Shown here: positions 19,833 through 28,655 of the stretch, piece by piece
Position numbering within the stretch: the stretch's first letter is position 1
Layout: every line of letters begins with the position of its first letter
NCBI GenBank assembly: GCA_012862575.1
Contig: BLSF01000006.1
Coordinates: 496,001-560,000 of the forward strand
Direction of reading: 5' to 3'
Source of the DNA: Parietichytrium sp. I65-24A
Taxonomy: Eukaryota; Sar; Bigyra; Thraustochytrida; Thraustochytriidae
Length of the DNA stretch: 64,000 bases
Translations under genes and position numbers: made by a program
Notes under the pieces: generated by a model
The model's database searches: none
The model's input: only the letters and a program-made list of their open reading frames with translations
Told to the model about the DNA's origin: nothing

Positions 19833-22415
19833 CTACGACTGCTCATAGCACAAACCTTCCTCCTGCAGTCGCTCCAAGATACCCTCTTCCCCGTCTTCAC
19901 CACCTGGTGAAATATTTAGCTTGTTGCGTGGGCTGGGTCGTGGCCCGGACGGGGGTGTCGGCTTTTTGTGGCTTAAAGTCTTTCTTGAAGCGCTACCATA
20001 TGCTGACATAATTTCCGCTCTCTTGTCACGCTGCCGGCTAGACTTCCTCGAGCGGGGCCCTGTGCGCCTAGACGTTTTCGGTTCTTCAGAACTGGCAACG
20101 CCATCATCAACTTTGTACTTTCGACCCTCCATTTGATGCCAATGTTCCGATCCATCCTCCGTGTACTTCAGGCGGTGCATTCCACTTTTGGTGTCATAGC
20201 TCAAAATTTTGGCTTCGTACCATGCATCGAGTCTGCATTGATATACCCTGAGGTGTTTCCCTGTGTCCTTTGCGGAAAAATTCAGCCCAGAGTGGCCCCT
20301 TCTAGCTGACTTTTCGTTCGCCTGTCGGAGAGCGGCTGGTATGGTAAACGGCTTGCTCGTAACAAGAGGGGAGCTGCGCAAAGAGCTTGGAAGCCTGGTC
20401 GGCCTGCCTTTTTCCTTCGATTTGAGCTCTTTCATTGCATTCTCGAGCTGTTCTCTCTCTCTCCGAAGATTTTGGAGCTGTTCAAGCTCTTGGCTGAGCT
20501 CATCAAAGCATAGCTGCTCGGCTTCGTCCATCATTTTCTCCTGTGTATCATCCCAAATAACAAAGTTGTTCTCGCCTTCTTCCAATTCTTCCCGTAATGC
20601 TTGCAAAATGTCAACTGCGGTCGGCTGAGAAGTTGCGTAGTCATCCCGCAATATCAATGAGCACGCATCGTCCTCTTCAGCTGGTAAGGACTCATTGTCA
20701 CTTACACGAGCGTGGTCCTCCGTGTCCTCTGCGGGATCGCGAGCGTTGCCACCTTGGTCATGGGTTGCTTGCACACCCTCGTCTCCAAGACTATTGTTGC
20801 TATGGTGGTGGGAGTCATTGTCAGTGGGATTATGCTCCTGAACCTCTGTAAATGAAACTGCATTGGCATCACCCTCAAGAGGCTCCATGGAGGACTCGTC
20901 CGTATTGTTCCCCGCTTCGGACGACAGGCTGTGCTGGAGAGCTACGTATTGATGCTGCAAGCGCAGTATGTCTGACCGAAGTCGGTTGTTCTCGGCGCGA
21001 AGATCTGAAAGCTCCTCTTGGGCCTTCTTCAGAGGCTTGCTCTCAGAGTCGGCTTTCTGTCTAAGCAAACGCTTCAACCGAGCAATCTCGGCTTGTGCGT
21101 GTGCAAGGAGGACAGAGTCATCAACGACTTCGTTGACTTTCACACTGACCATCACGCGTTTCGCTCGATCTGCAAATTTAAGAGTGGAAATCGACTCCTC
21201 CATGCAATCTGCTGCTGGGGAGAGCGTGCAGATAACAATCGTACGCGTGTTTCCGCCAAGGCTGTCTTGTAACAGCCATGTGAGCTTCGAGTTTCTGTAT
21301 GGTATGTGAGACCTGTCCCTCTCCCCAAGCGCCTGGACAACATTCCCTAAAGCGGAGAGGCTGTTGTTAATTTTGGTCAGTTCCTTCTGTCTCATATCTC
21401 CCATTTCAGCGTGGACGTCCCATTTCTCCGAGCCAGCCAAGTCCACGAAATTAAATTTTGCTGATCGCAACACTCTTGACTCGGTTTGACCAACTGAGCA
21501 CTCCTCCGTTTCCACACGAATCTGAAGTATCGCGTGACTACGACTGCTTTTCTCATTATACACTGTTGACCGAATGACCCTGTTCTTGCTACCGCGATGA
21601 AGAACTTCGTATACACCATCCAAATTAGAAACTCGAACCTCTGCAAGCCCTTGTACATAAGTTCCGCCCTCCTGCGTCTGGCGAATCTTCAGTGGGAGCT
21701 GCTTCTTTTGCTCTTGCAGCAAATCGAACAGCTGCTCGTTATAGACCTGAAGGTATGAACAGTACACTTTACTCGACACAATCTCGCGATTCCGTTCCGC
21801 ATTCTTGGAAATCTCTGGTCCGTCATCTGTCTCCGGCTCGACATCCTCCGACGCCCCACTTGCCGCAGACAGCTGAGCAAAAAGCGTTCTGACTGCTCTA
21901 GGTATGACGCCGTCTTGTTCATCACCCAAGACGGCAAATCCGTCTTCTTGATCATCTTTAGGGACTTTTCCCGCGTTGTCATCGCGTTTGCTTTGGTTTC
22001 CTTGCTCAGAGCCCAGAATAGTGTACGTTTTCCCTGTCCCAGTTTGTCCGTAGGCGAACACGGTGCAGTTTATTCCACGGATTACAGCCTCAACACAAGG
22101 CAATACTGTTTCCTCAAACACCGTGTCCTGATCCGCTTCTGGGCCAAATACATGATCGTACACACAGCTCACATTTCGCGTGACGATTCGCTTGCCATCT
22201 TCGTTTGTTTCTCCGTCAAAGAAGCTATCCGAGACGGTCACCTTGTGCTCTGCTGGCTCGGCGAGCACTGCGACTCTGCTGCGATTCTTGCCAGCCCCCC
22301 GTAGCTGCTCGCGGCCAACCATTGGCCGCACTCTGACAGCTACGCGAATAGACTCCATGTTGCTAAACAGTCGCTCCCTGCCAGCCCGCTTTCGCAGGGC
22401 GATCGGGTGTGGCAA
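19833..22415 (-). CDS. Kinesin motor protein with C-terminal tudor-like domain, 860 aa
   Basis: Intronless. The N-terminal motor (about 20-430) has IRVAVRVRPM, P-loop GQTGTGKT at about 122-129, KSSRSHAIL, FVDLAGSEKWD and YRNSKLTWLLQDSLGG. All nucleotide-binding motifs are intact. A loop of about 60 acidic residues is inserted after the P-loop strand. A coiled coil follows (about 445-510), then an acidic, His/Asn-rich linker and a second short coiled coil (about 630-680). Residues about 725-785 (VYQCRLDAWYEAKILSYD, then GMHRLKYTEDGSEHWH) read as a tudor/PWWP-like beta barrel. The tail is basic. The subfamily is not clear: the motor is plus-end N-terminal type but lacks a neck I can assign. Met20 (22358) is an alternative start. 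Confidence 0.8.
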   Translation of the reverse strand: MPHPIALRKRAGRERLFSNMESIRVAVRVRPMVGREQLRGAGKNRSRVAVLAEPAEHKVTVSDSFFDGETNEDGKRIVTRNVSCVYDHVFGPEADQDTVFEETVLPCVEAVIRGINCTVFAYGQTGTGKTYTILGSEQGNQSKRDDNAGKVPKDDQEDGFAVLGDEQDGVIPRAVRTLFAQLSAASGASEDVEPETDDGPEISKNAERNREIVSSKVYCSYLQVYNEQLFDLLQEQKKQLPLKIRQTQEGGTYVQGLAEVRVSNLDGVYEVLHRGSKNRVIRSTVYNEKSSRSHAILQIRVETEECSVGQTESRVLRSAKFNFVDLAGSEKWDVHAEMGDMRQKELTKINNSLSALGNVVQALGERDRSHIPYRNSKLTWLLQDSLGGNTRTIVICTLSPAADCMEESISTLKFADRAKRVMVSVKVNEVVDDSVLLAHAQAEIARLKRLLRQKADSESKPLKKAQEELSDLRAENNRLRSDILRLQHQYVALQHSLSSEAGNNTDESSMEPLEGDANAVSFTEVQEHNPTDNDSHHHSNNSLGDEGVQATHDQGGNARDPAEDTEDHARVSDNESLPAEEDDACSLILRDDYATSQPTAVDILQALREELEEGENNFVIWDDTQEKMMDEAEQLCFDELSQELEQLQNLRREREQLENAMKELKSKEKGRPTRLPSSLRSSPLVTSKPFTIPAALRQANEKSARRGHSGLNFSAKDTGKHLRVYQCRLDAWYEAKILSYDTKSGMHRLKYTEDGSEHWHQMEGRKYKVDDGVASSEEPKTSRRTGPRSRKSSRQRDKRAEIMSAYGSASRKTLSHKKPTPPSGPRPSPRNKLNISPGGEDGEEGILERLQEEGLCYEQS

Positions 22416-22676
22416 TGTGTCGATCGACCACTTCGGACAATGTCGAAGTGTCGTGTTAGGACTAGTACTAGTACTAGGCCGTCAATTCTACACTGCCCAG
22501 CATCTAGCCGTTAAAATTGAGGCGGCCGCGGCCGCCCCCCGTGGCCGGGTACCTCAGGCTTGGTGATGTTGACCGAGTCTGGTTGGTGCAACGGCAAGCG
22601 CTTGAAACAGCTCTGTTTATATCGACAAAATCATTCAACAAAAAAGTATTGACACAAACCAAAGCTATCTGAAAAT

Positions 22677-24122
22677 TCATAGATTACACTTGCGGGAGTC
22701 GCGATGCACGCGCTCTAAGAACAGCAGGTAGGCAGAGGAGAGATCCAGATTCTTCGCCTCCACTCTGCTGACATATTGATCATTGAAATTGCACCACGTG
22801 TCAGTGTCTCGAATTCGTGCATTACAGACGTAGTGGCCGCCATGCAAGGACCCCATGTGATTGACGATTGCACGAAGGCGGTACCTCGTTTCTCCAACCT
22901 CTGGCCTCGTAACGGGGAAGATATCTAAAATTTCATCCTTCCCGACAGGTAGGACGACTCTTGTGGAAAGCTTCGACCGCCTGAGCCCCGTTTGCTGAAA
23001 CCTCTTCAAATGAATCACGAGCAGTTCTGGAGCGCGATACACCTGTATGCTTCGCTTACTTGGCTTGTGACTTTTGCACTGGCTGCAATAATACTCATCG
23101 AGATCCTCTTCTTCGGCAAACTTCTTCAGACAGTCAGTCAAAGTTGGATCGCCTTGACTTGACCCCACTGGAATCGGAACCGATAAATCTAGCATCGGAT
23201 CAAATGCGCAGCTACGGTGGTTGCAGGCCTTGCAAGTGACCATGGAAAAGAGTTGACCCGCAAACAGATCCTTGACAAGGCTGTCATTCCGCTTCTCGAA
23301 ATGGCTCCACCAGCGCTGAGCCGTGTCCTCTATTTTCTCGTTGGGTATGTCCTTTATCTCTTCATAAGGTACCTTTTCCACTACATTGTTCAGATCGTCA
23401 TGAACACCATCGAGAAAGAAGCGTAAAAATTCTTGAGCATCATGCTGCTCAAATCCTGCAAACATTGTGCTCCTTTTTCCTATGACGCTTTTCAGATGAG
23501 AAGGTTTGACGGACTTGGATTGAGCCATTTGCCCAAGCAATTGAGAATATGCATGGACCAACTCTCCTCGAACGAATTGTGTGTTTTTTTCAGCGGGCGT
23601 GTCCACCTGAAAATTGTTCTTGATGAAATGTCTCGAAAAGGAATTGCAACTCGTCAAAGCCTGGACTACAGAGTTCAAAAAGCACGTATTTCCTAAATTT
23701 CCCAGACCGCAGTACATTTGCGCTTCGGCGGAGACAACGTCTTTTTTTACAGGTTCGCCCTCCTCGTCAGAGTCCATGTGGTCCGTCTTACACTCCTCTT
23801 CTTCATCATCCTGCGGTGAAGTCAAAGGAGAACCGCCGCGCAGGACATCAGTTCGGGGTGAAACTCCTGGAGAACGTGAAAACCCGTGCACCAATGCCCC
23901 GTCCTTCAGAGGGCTTCCCTTCAGCGGTGGGAGCAAGTGGGGCAGTGCAGTAGCTAAGGAAGCAGTTTCAGGTGAAATCGCCTTTTGGCCCCGCGAACTT
24001 GGCCGGGCTTCCATCGTTGTTCCCTCCCCTGTGGGCCTCCCGCGTTGCGAGATGCGCGAGGTCGGGGGGCTCGGATTCTCGAACATGCTTTCTCTCGCCA
24101 GAGGGTTATGTCCTTCTGCCAA
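22677..24122 (-). CDS. Ubiquitin-specific protease (USP family), 481 aa
   Basis: Intronless. Residues 1-130 are low-complexity and Ser/Pro-rich, ending in an acidic patch. The catalytic domain begins at about 136 with GLGNLGNTCFLNSVVQAL (Cys147 as nucleophile). The His box is GSLHGGHYVC (His430), with the acidic residue in NFNDQYV (about 447-448). Two CxxC pairs (CKACNHRS and YYCSQCKS) form the zinc finger of the USP fingers subdomain. The pattern resembles USP2/21/36/42-type enzymes that remove ubiquitin from substrates; the substrate cannot be told. The predicted domain is complete. It lies upstream of the kinesin gene in the same orientation, with 261 bp between them. Confidence 0.9.
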   Translation of the reverse strand: MAEGHNPLARESMFENPSPPTSRISQRGRPTGEGTTMEARPSSRGQKAISPETASLATALPHLLPPLKGSPLKDGALVHGFSRSPGVSPRTDVLRGGSPLTSPQDDEEEECKTDHMDSDEEGEPVKKDVVSAEAQMYCGLGNLGNTCFLNSVVQALTSCNSFSRHFIKNNFQVDTPAEKNTQFVRGELVHAYSQLLGQMAQSKSVKPSHLKSVIGKRSTMFAGFEQHDAQEFLRFFLDGVHDDLNNVVEKVPYEEIKDIPNEKIEDTAQRWWSHFEKRNDSLVKDLFAGQLFSMVTCKACNHRSCAFDPMLDLSVPIPVGSSQGDPTLTDCLKKFAEEEDLDEYYCSQCKSHKPSKRSIQVYRAPELLVIHLKRFQQTGLRRSKLSTRVVLPVGKDEILDIFPVTRPEVGETRYRLRAIVNHMGSLHGGHYVCNARIRDTDTWCNFNDQYVSRVEAKNLDLSSAYLLFLERVHRDSRKCNL

Positions 24123-24913
24123 GAAAATGAATGCGGAAGACGTCAGGGCGCTCGATTGCGCAGATTCTTCCTCAAGTGTCTGTGCACACGAAACGCGCGC
24201 CGCTTCGCTCGCCTCTGGAATTGCACTACCTCCCCCTTCTCCGGAAATTTATCAACAATGCCCTTCGAATCAATGCAGTGCAGTGGCCAACACCGCTGCC
24301 TCGTTGCTGACTCCGTTGCCGCGCTCTAATCTCGAGGTTGCAACTTGCAAGATGCCACTCAGCCATACTCAACCATTTTTATGGCTTGGGTCTTTCAGCA
24401 CTACGTGAGAATACATGAGTCTGACTAGTTGACACGCCGCGGAGTCCACACTCGTGCTACATACTCAGACTAATGATGAAATAGTACTACTTACTGGCTG
24501 GGGAGTGTTTAGCCTTCACGGAGTTAGGTATGCCTCCGCGCTCGGTAGTAATACTATGGTTTCTGGAAAGGAGTTCGAAAGGAGTTGGGGAAGTTGGGGA
24601 AGTGGGGAGTGCTCAGAATTCAGAATTTAGAACATGTCAATCTTGTGTATACTGGCAATGAGTCACTGTCACAATGGCGCGATTTGGAGAGTCTCAAGAG
24701 AGTGAACACCTTGTGGCAAACAGTCATACTACTTCTGACTGCGCTGTGTTCGCATACCAATAAGTCACTTTTGTATCATTGATGTTGAATTCGCTCCACA
24801 ATACTGACATATTTGTTTTCTCAATCTTGTATATTTAAACTCCTGGTTCTCCGTGAGTCGTCACACAAAGTAGTCTTCGCAAACTTTTTTTTCGTAGGAT
24901 TGAAATGTGCAGG
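24123..24913. other. Intergenic region between USP start and LIM gene end
   Basis: 791 bp. No supported gene; a 264-codon frame on the plus strand ending near 24408 is mostly antisense to the USP N-terminus. A+T content rises near 24780-24850, consistent with 3' UTR sequence of the LIM gene. Confidence 0.5.
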
Positions 24914-25736
24914 TCAGTGGTTTTCAGCCATCACCGCGCCGCCATATCCATACCCTTTCGGTCCGAATTGCTTGCTGTAGCATGTCTTGCAGTACGGCTC
25001 GTTGCCGTGATTGGAGCTGTCGGCGGCTGTGAGTGACCGTCCACAAGAAGTACAATTGAAGCAGTCTTTGTGATACGTTGCCCCGAGGGCAATCAGTTTT
25101 TCTGCAAATCCAACAGACTTTCCGCATTTTGGACAGCCAGTACCTGACTTTGAACCAGAGCTACCACCCAAAAACGATCGCACCGAAGCCCGCACGTTGA
25201 CGCCCGTACTCGATGATTTTTGAGTCTGCTGCGGTTCGTGGGACGCAGCGGAAGAGCTTGTCGATGCACCTTGACGGTAGTCAACTGGCTTTCCATCTTT
25301 GTCCAGGCCGGTATCGCTTAAAACGCCGGCACCGCCACCATATCCGTAACCTACTCATGGAAAAAATAAGACACGGACCAGTTTAAGCGCGCGCAAAACC
25401 AGCATGTCAGGCTCAGCTTGTGCACTTACCTTTGGGACCAAATAGTTTGCTGTGGCAAGGCGAGCAAAACAGATCTCCGTCATGATTGTTCTGCTTTCCG
25501 AGCTCCAGCCCTTTGCTACAGTTGGTGCACTTGAAGCACCCTTTGTGATACTCCTGCCCCAAGGCAAGAACGCGTTCCTACAAAACAAAGAAAACTTAAT
25601 TAGCGCACATTTCCCCTTTCCAATTATTGTTTCGCTTTTCGCTTTTCTCTGCTCCAACTCGAGTAGGTTTCGGAGAACTTACGTTAAAGTACACCGACTT
25701 GGTGCACACCGGACACTTTGGTGCTCCACCAAACAT
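24914..25736 (-). CDS. Two-LIM cysteine-rich protein (CRP/CSRP type), three exons
   Basis: Exons on the minus strand: 25736-25683, 25577-25430 and 25350-24914. The introns are 105 and 79 nt, both with GTAAGT donors and TAG acceptors. The spliced frame gives about 212 residues. LIM1 has CPVCTKSVYFNERVLALG, then HKGCFKC, and ends LFCSPCHSKLFGPKG. A Gly-rich GYGYGGG linker follows, then a Ser/Gln-rich spacer, then LIM2: CPKCGKSVGFAEKLIALG, HKDCFNC, ending YCKTCYSKQFGPKG plus GYGYGG. All eight zinc ligands appear present in each LIM domain. The K-x-F-G-P-K-G-Y/F-G motif after each LIM is diagnostic of CRP and plant WLIM proteins, which bind actin filaments or shuttle to the nucleus. The first intron falls inside LIM1 between VYFN and ERVL. 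Confidence 0.9.
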
Positions 25737-26362
25737 TTTTCTGCCGAGCAGCGAGTGTGCCTTGGCTTCGCAAAGCTGGACGGGTCGGGAAGGCGCGCTG
25801 GGCAAGGCACTTGCGATGTGGCGTCAAGTTTGTGAGAGCGGCGGAGTTGGCGGAGTGGTCTGTGCCTCCAAGGTCGGTCGACTGTGTGCGTGTTGCCTCA
25901 AGTCTTCCTGTACATTCCTGTACCCTGGTAAGTCCTCGTTCTCATTCTACGTACTCTACGTACTTTACGTACTCCTGTAAGCACATGTAAGCGCACACAT
26001 TCACGTCGTATAGCCAGCCCTACTGATGATCGGTGGGCTTGCTACGAAACTACTACTGTAGAGCTCTAGCTAGCTACGAACGATGTACTATTCCGAATAG
26101 ATAGCTAGAGATAGAGATACATGGACTAAGTCTTCACAAGAGTTTGAGGTAGTGAATGTTCATGAACCGAGGATCACTATTTTGCCCTATGAGGCTTGTA
26201 CCGGTGGTATACCGGTACCAGTACACCAGTACACCAGTACGTTCGAACACTGTTCGAATCATTTGACTTGAAGTTCTCAGAAATCTCAGAGTTAGGCGAC
26301 GGAGTGTGGAAGAAATTTCGAGGCTTCAGTTGCCTCGCTGCGAAAACGTGCGCACGCGCAGG
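25737..26362. other. Divergent promoter region (LIM gene / SDR gene)
   Basis: 626 bp. It contains three TCTACGTAC-like units (about 25946-25974), a CTAGCTAG palindrome near 26066-26076 and a GTACCAGTACACCAGTAC tract (about 26206-26240). No gene is supported. Confidence 0.55.
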
Positions 26363-27250
26363 ATGGAGGACAGCGCGGCCACAGCGATCGCTGTCGTAGC
26401 TGGGATCTTGCTGCTTCTCTGGCTGACAGGCCAGGGTGGGCCACCTAGGTCAATCCGGGTGGGTGTAAAGTTTTACAGTTCACCACGCCGATTTCTTATC
26501 ACTTGTGCCGCTTCGAATTTTGGGAAGGAGTTGGTGCAGCGGCTTATTCGAGAGGGTCACAAAGTTTTAGCCACGGACAAAGACTTTCGCGGCCTGAAAG
26601 TTGTAGCAGCATCTGGAGGGTGGATGAATTACGGCGTTGAACTGCGACCCCTGGATCCCGCGGTGCAGTCTGACTGGGTTGCTGCCAGTCGCGCCGCGTA
26701 TCGCCAATTTCAGGGTCTTGATGTTTTGTTGAATTTGTCAGGAATCAGCAAGAGCCATTCAAGCGACGTAGACAGTGTAATCGATTTGTATTTCAAGGGT
26801 ACAGTGAACGGCGTTGAGGTTATCGGGGATCTGATGGCGAGCCAGCACAGCGCTGGTGATCTTCCCTCCGGCGGTCACATCGTGAATGTATTCCCTTTGG
26901 AGGCCATGTATTCACTCAGATCGAGCCAGCCCGCTCTTCAAGCGTGCTTGTATGGGGCAAGAGGCTACTCACTTTGCGCGTCAGAATCTGCCCTGAAGAG
27001 AGGCGTTCATGTCACGAGTATGCCAACTGATGCAGAAACATTTGAGTTGGAAGGAAGTTCTGTACCTGAGATGGATACTGGGATTCAAGGGGCCGTTAGC
27101 GTTCTGCTGTTCCACGTCCTTCCCTATCGGCCCTACGAGATCGTTCATGCGATATCTAGATTTGCATTGTGGAAGTTGCGTATTGCTTGGCGGTTTCAAG
27201 GTACACGAATGTCGAACATAGTAGAGAAGCTTTGTGGTCGCCGCTCTTGA
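26363..27250 (+). CDS. Membrane-anchored, degenerate short-chain dehydrogenase/reductase
   Basis: 295 residues from the ATG at 26363. An N-terminal hydrophobic segment (about residues 5-22) suggests an ER anchor. A Rossmann-like fold follows: RRFLITCAASNFGKELVQRLIREGH at the usual nucleotide-binding position, then VLATDKD, LDVLLNLSGIS (the N-A-G equivalent) and GHIVNVFPLEAMYS. This order matches retinol-dehydrogenase/17beta-HSD-like SDRs. The key motifs are altered: TGxxxGxG reads TCAASNFG, and the YxxxK catalytic site appears as YGARG, with Arg near the Lys position. It may be catalytically weak or have another role. The C-terminal helix region YRPYEIVHAISRFALWKLR resembles those of membrane-bound SDRs. 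Confidence 0.65.
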   Translation: MEDSAATAIAVVAGILLLLWLTGQGGPPRSIRVGVKFYSSPRRFLITCAASNFGKELVQRLIREGHKVLATDKDFRGLKVVAASGGWMNYGVELRPLDPAVQSDWVAASRAAYRQFQGLDVLLNLSGISKSHSSDVDSVIDLYFKGTVNGVEVIGDLMASQHSAGDLPSGGHIVNVFPLEAMYSLRSSQPALQACLYGARGYSLCASESALKRGVHVTSMPTDAETFELEGSSVPEMDTGIQGAVSVLLFHVLPYRPYEIVHAISRFALWKLRIAWRFQGTRMSNIVEKLCGRRS

Positions 27251-27653
27251 CCTTTTAATCTGCTTCCACGCTTGGTTCTCTCTCTCTCTCTCTTTGTATC
27301 TTTTAATTACTCCAGACTTGCATAACTACAAATTCCTCGTCAATGACAAGAAAGCAGAACTCCGCCATCAGAGCAAGTTTACCAGCGCAAAGTACAACAT
27401 AACCTGTTGCGCAAATCAGCGTTTTCTTAAAATATTACGACACGATTTTTTTAATTTTGCAGCTCTGCTTTTGTCTCTTCTTGAATCACCTTGCTCGCGC
27501 AGAGGCTTCACGCTAATTTCGAACCAGTTTTGTTTCCAAGCAAACGAAGAGTAGAACGAATGAGCCAAGCAGAGTACCGAGACTGTTGGGAGATACCACG
27601 TCTTTCCATGTTGAACGCGATTCTGCAACCCTAGCATCTCCTTCTTTTGAAAT
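27251..27653. other. Convergent intergenic region with (CT)n
   Basis: 403 bp between two stop codons. It contains a (CT)n microsatellite at about 27277-27293. It probably holds both 3' UTRs; no gene is supported. Confidence 0.6.
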
Positions 27654-28283
27654 CTACTTTTCCATTTTGCTCACAAGCCAATTTCTGAGGTGCTGCATTT
27701 CTTCCTGGCATGTAGAGTGCTCCATTCCTGGGTAGGCGTGAAATTCCGTCTCAAATCCGGCTGCGTCCAGACTTGCCTTGGACGTTTCGGCAAGCGTATA
27801 AACCACCTTGTCATCATCTTTCCCATGCCCATAAAATACTTTCGTTCCTGGTTGCGCGCAGGTGAATTTGTCTCGCATCGGTGCCCAACCACTTAGCATG
27901 ATCACCCCAGCCAGCGGCGAGGGGTACATGGATCCAGTCATAATGGCGATCGCCCCTCCTTGAGAAAAGCCCCCGACAAAGATTCTCTCTGGTGGGATCC
28001 CTTCGCTTGTTGTCAACTTTTGAATTTCAGAGTTGCAAATATCAACTGACCTCAAAACCCCTTTCTCCTCAGACGTTGTCGAAACTTGAATCGGAAATTC
28101 ATCAAAGTCGAACCAGCTTGGCATCACCGCCCCATTATTCACAGTCACAGGCTCGACTGGCGAATTTATGAAGCGCCAAACGATGTTTTCCTTCTCTAGC
28201 CCAAGCGAGCGCGGAAGGAAAGCCCAGCTAGCCCCGCGGTCTCCGAGACCGTGCATAAAGACAACTCCATACTTTGAGGCCAT
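27654..28283 (-). CDS. Acyl-protein thioesterase / lysophospholipase (APT1 family)
   Basis: 209 residues, intronless. Alpha/beta-hydrolase features: HGLGDRGASW near the N-terminus (oxyanion-hole region), AVMPSWFDFDE at about 52-62, nucleophile elbow GGFSQGGA with Ser107, GHGKDDDKVV carrying the catalytic Asp (about 157-158), and GMEHSTCQEEM with His189. The order, spacing and length match LYPLA1/APT1 (about 230 aa). These enzymes remove palmitate from S-acylated proteins such as Ras and G-alpha, and hydrolyse lysophospholipids. No signal peptide is seen, so it is probably cytosolic. The N-terminus is about 15 residues shorter than in animals. Confidence 0.93.
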   Translation of the reverse strand: MASKYGVVFMHGLGDRGASWAFLPRSLGLEKENIVWRFINSPVEPVTVNNGAVMPSWFDFDEFPIQVSTTSEEKGVLRSVDICNSEIQKLTTSEGIPPERIFVGGFSQGGAIAIMTGSMYPSPLAGVIMLSGWAPMRDKFTCAQPGTKVFYGHGKDDDKVVYTLAETSKASLDAAGFETEFHAYPGMEHSTCQEEMQHLRNWLVSKMEK

Positions 28284-28655
28284 TTTGTGAACTTTCTCGG
28301 CTCGAAGTAGCAGCCAACGGCGCAGCTCGTGGTCATCAAACTGGGTTCTAGTTGCAAGTCTCTTGGCAAGTACCTGCGCGTAGGAGGAGAGGCGGCCTGC
28401 AGCTCAGACGCGTTTCCACTCACCTTCGTTCTCTTTCGCCTTCGCTTCGTGTTGGGTATGGTGATTGATAGCCTATGAGCTATTACCCATCCCCACTATG
28501 GCAGGGGTTACGGCTTGTCGTTCGCTTCTCAGTGGAAGTTAGTGGGGGGGTGTCGTGTGTCGGGGATCACAAGCAAAACGTGTGCCAAGAGCAGGCTTAT
28601 TCACACTGTTGAACGTTTTTTCTTAACTTAACTTCTTCTTTTTTATTATATTTCT
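28284..28655. other. Intergenic region with a copy of the dispersed CCCCACTATGGC element
   Basis: 372 bp between the APT start and the TPR-protein stop, both on the minus strand. It contains the third copy of the dispersed element (28491-28545), followed by a G-run. No gene is supported. Confidence 0.6.
28491..28545 (+). repeat. Dispersed short element, copy 1
   Basis: It begins CCCCACTATGGCAGGGGTTAC and continues with TGTCGTTCGCTTCTC and a GTGGAA end. This aligns with copies at 41837-41910 and 46299-46369, with small deletions. Confidence 0.7.

Noticed and set aside
23614-24408. 264-codon plus frame
   Set aside because: Antisense to the USP N-terminal coding region; its composition mirrors the opposite strand and it lacks domains.
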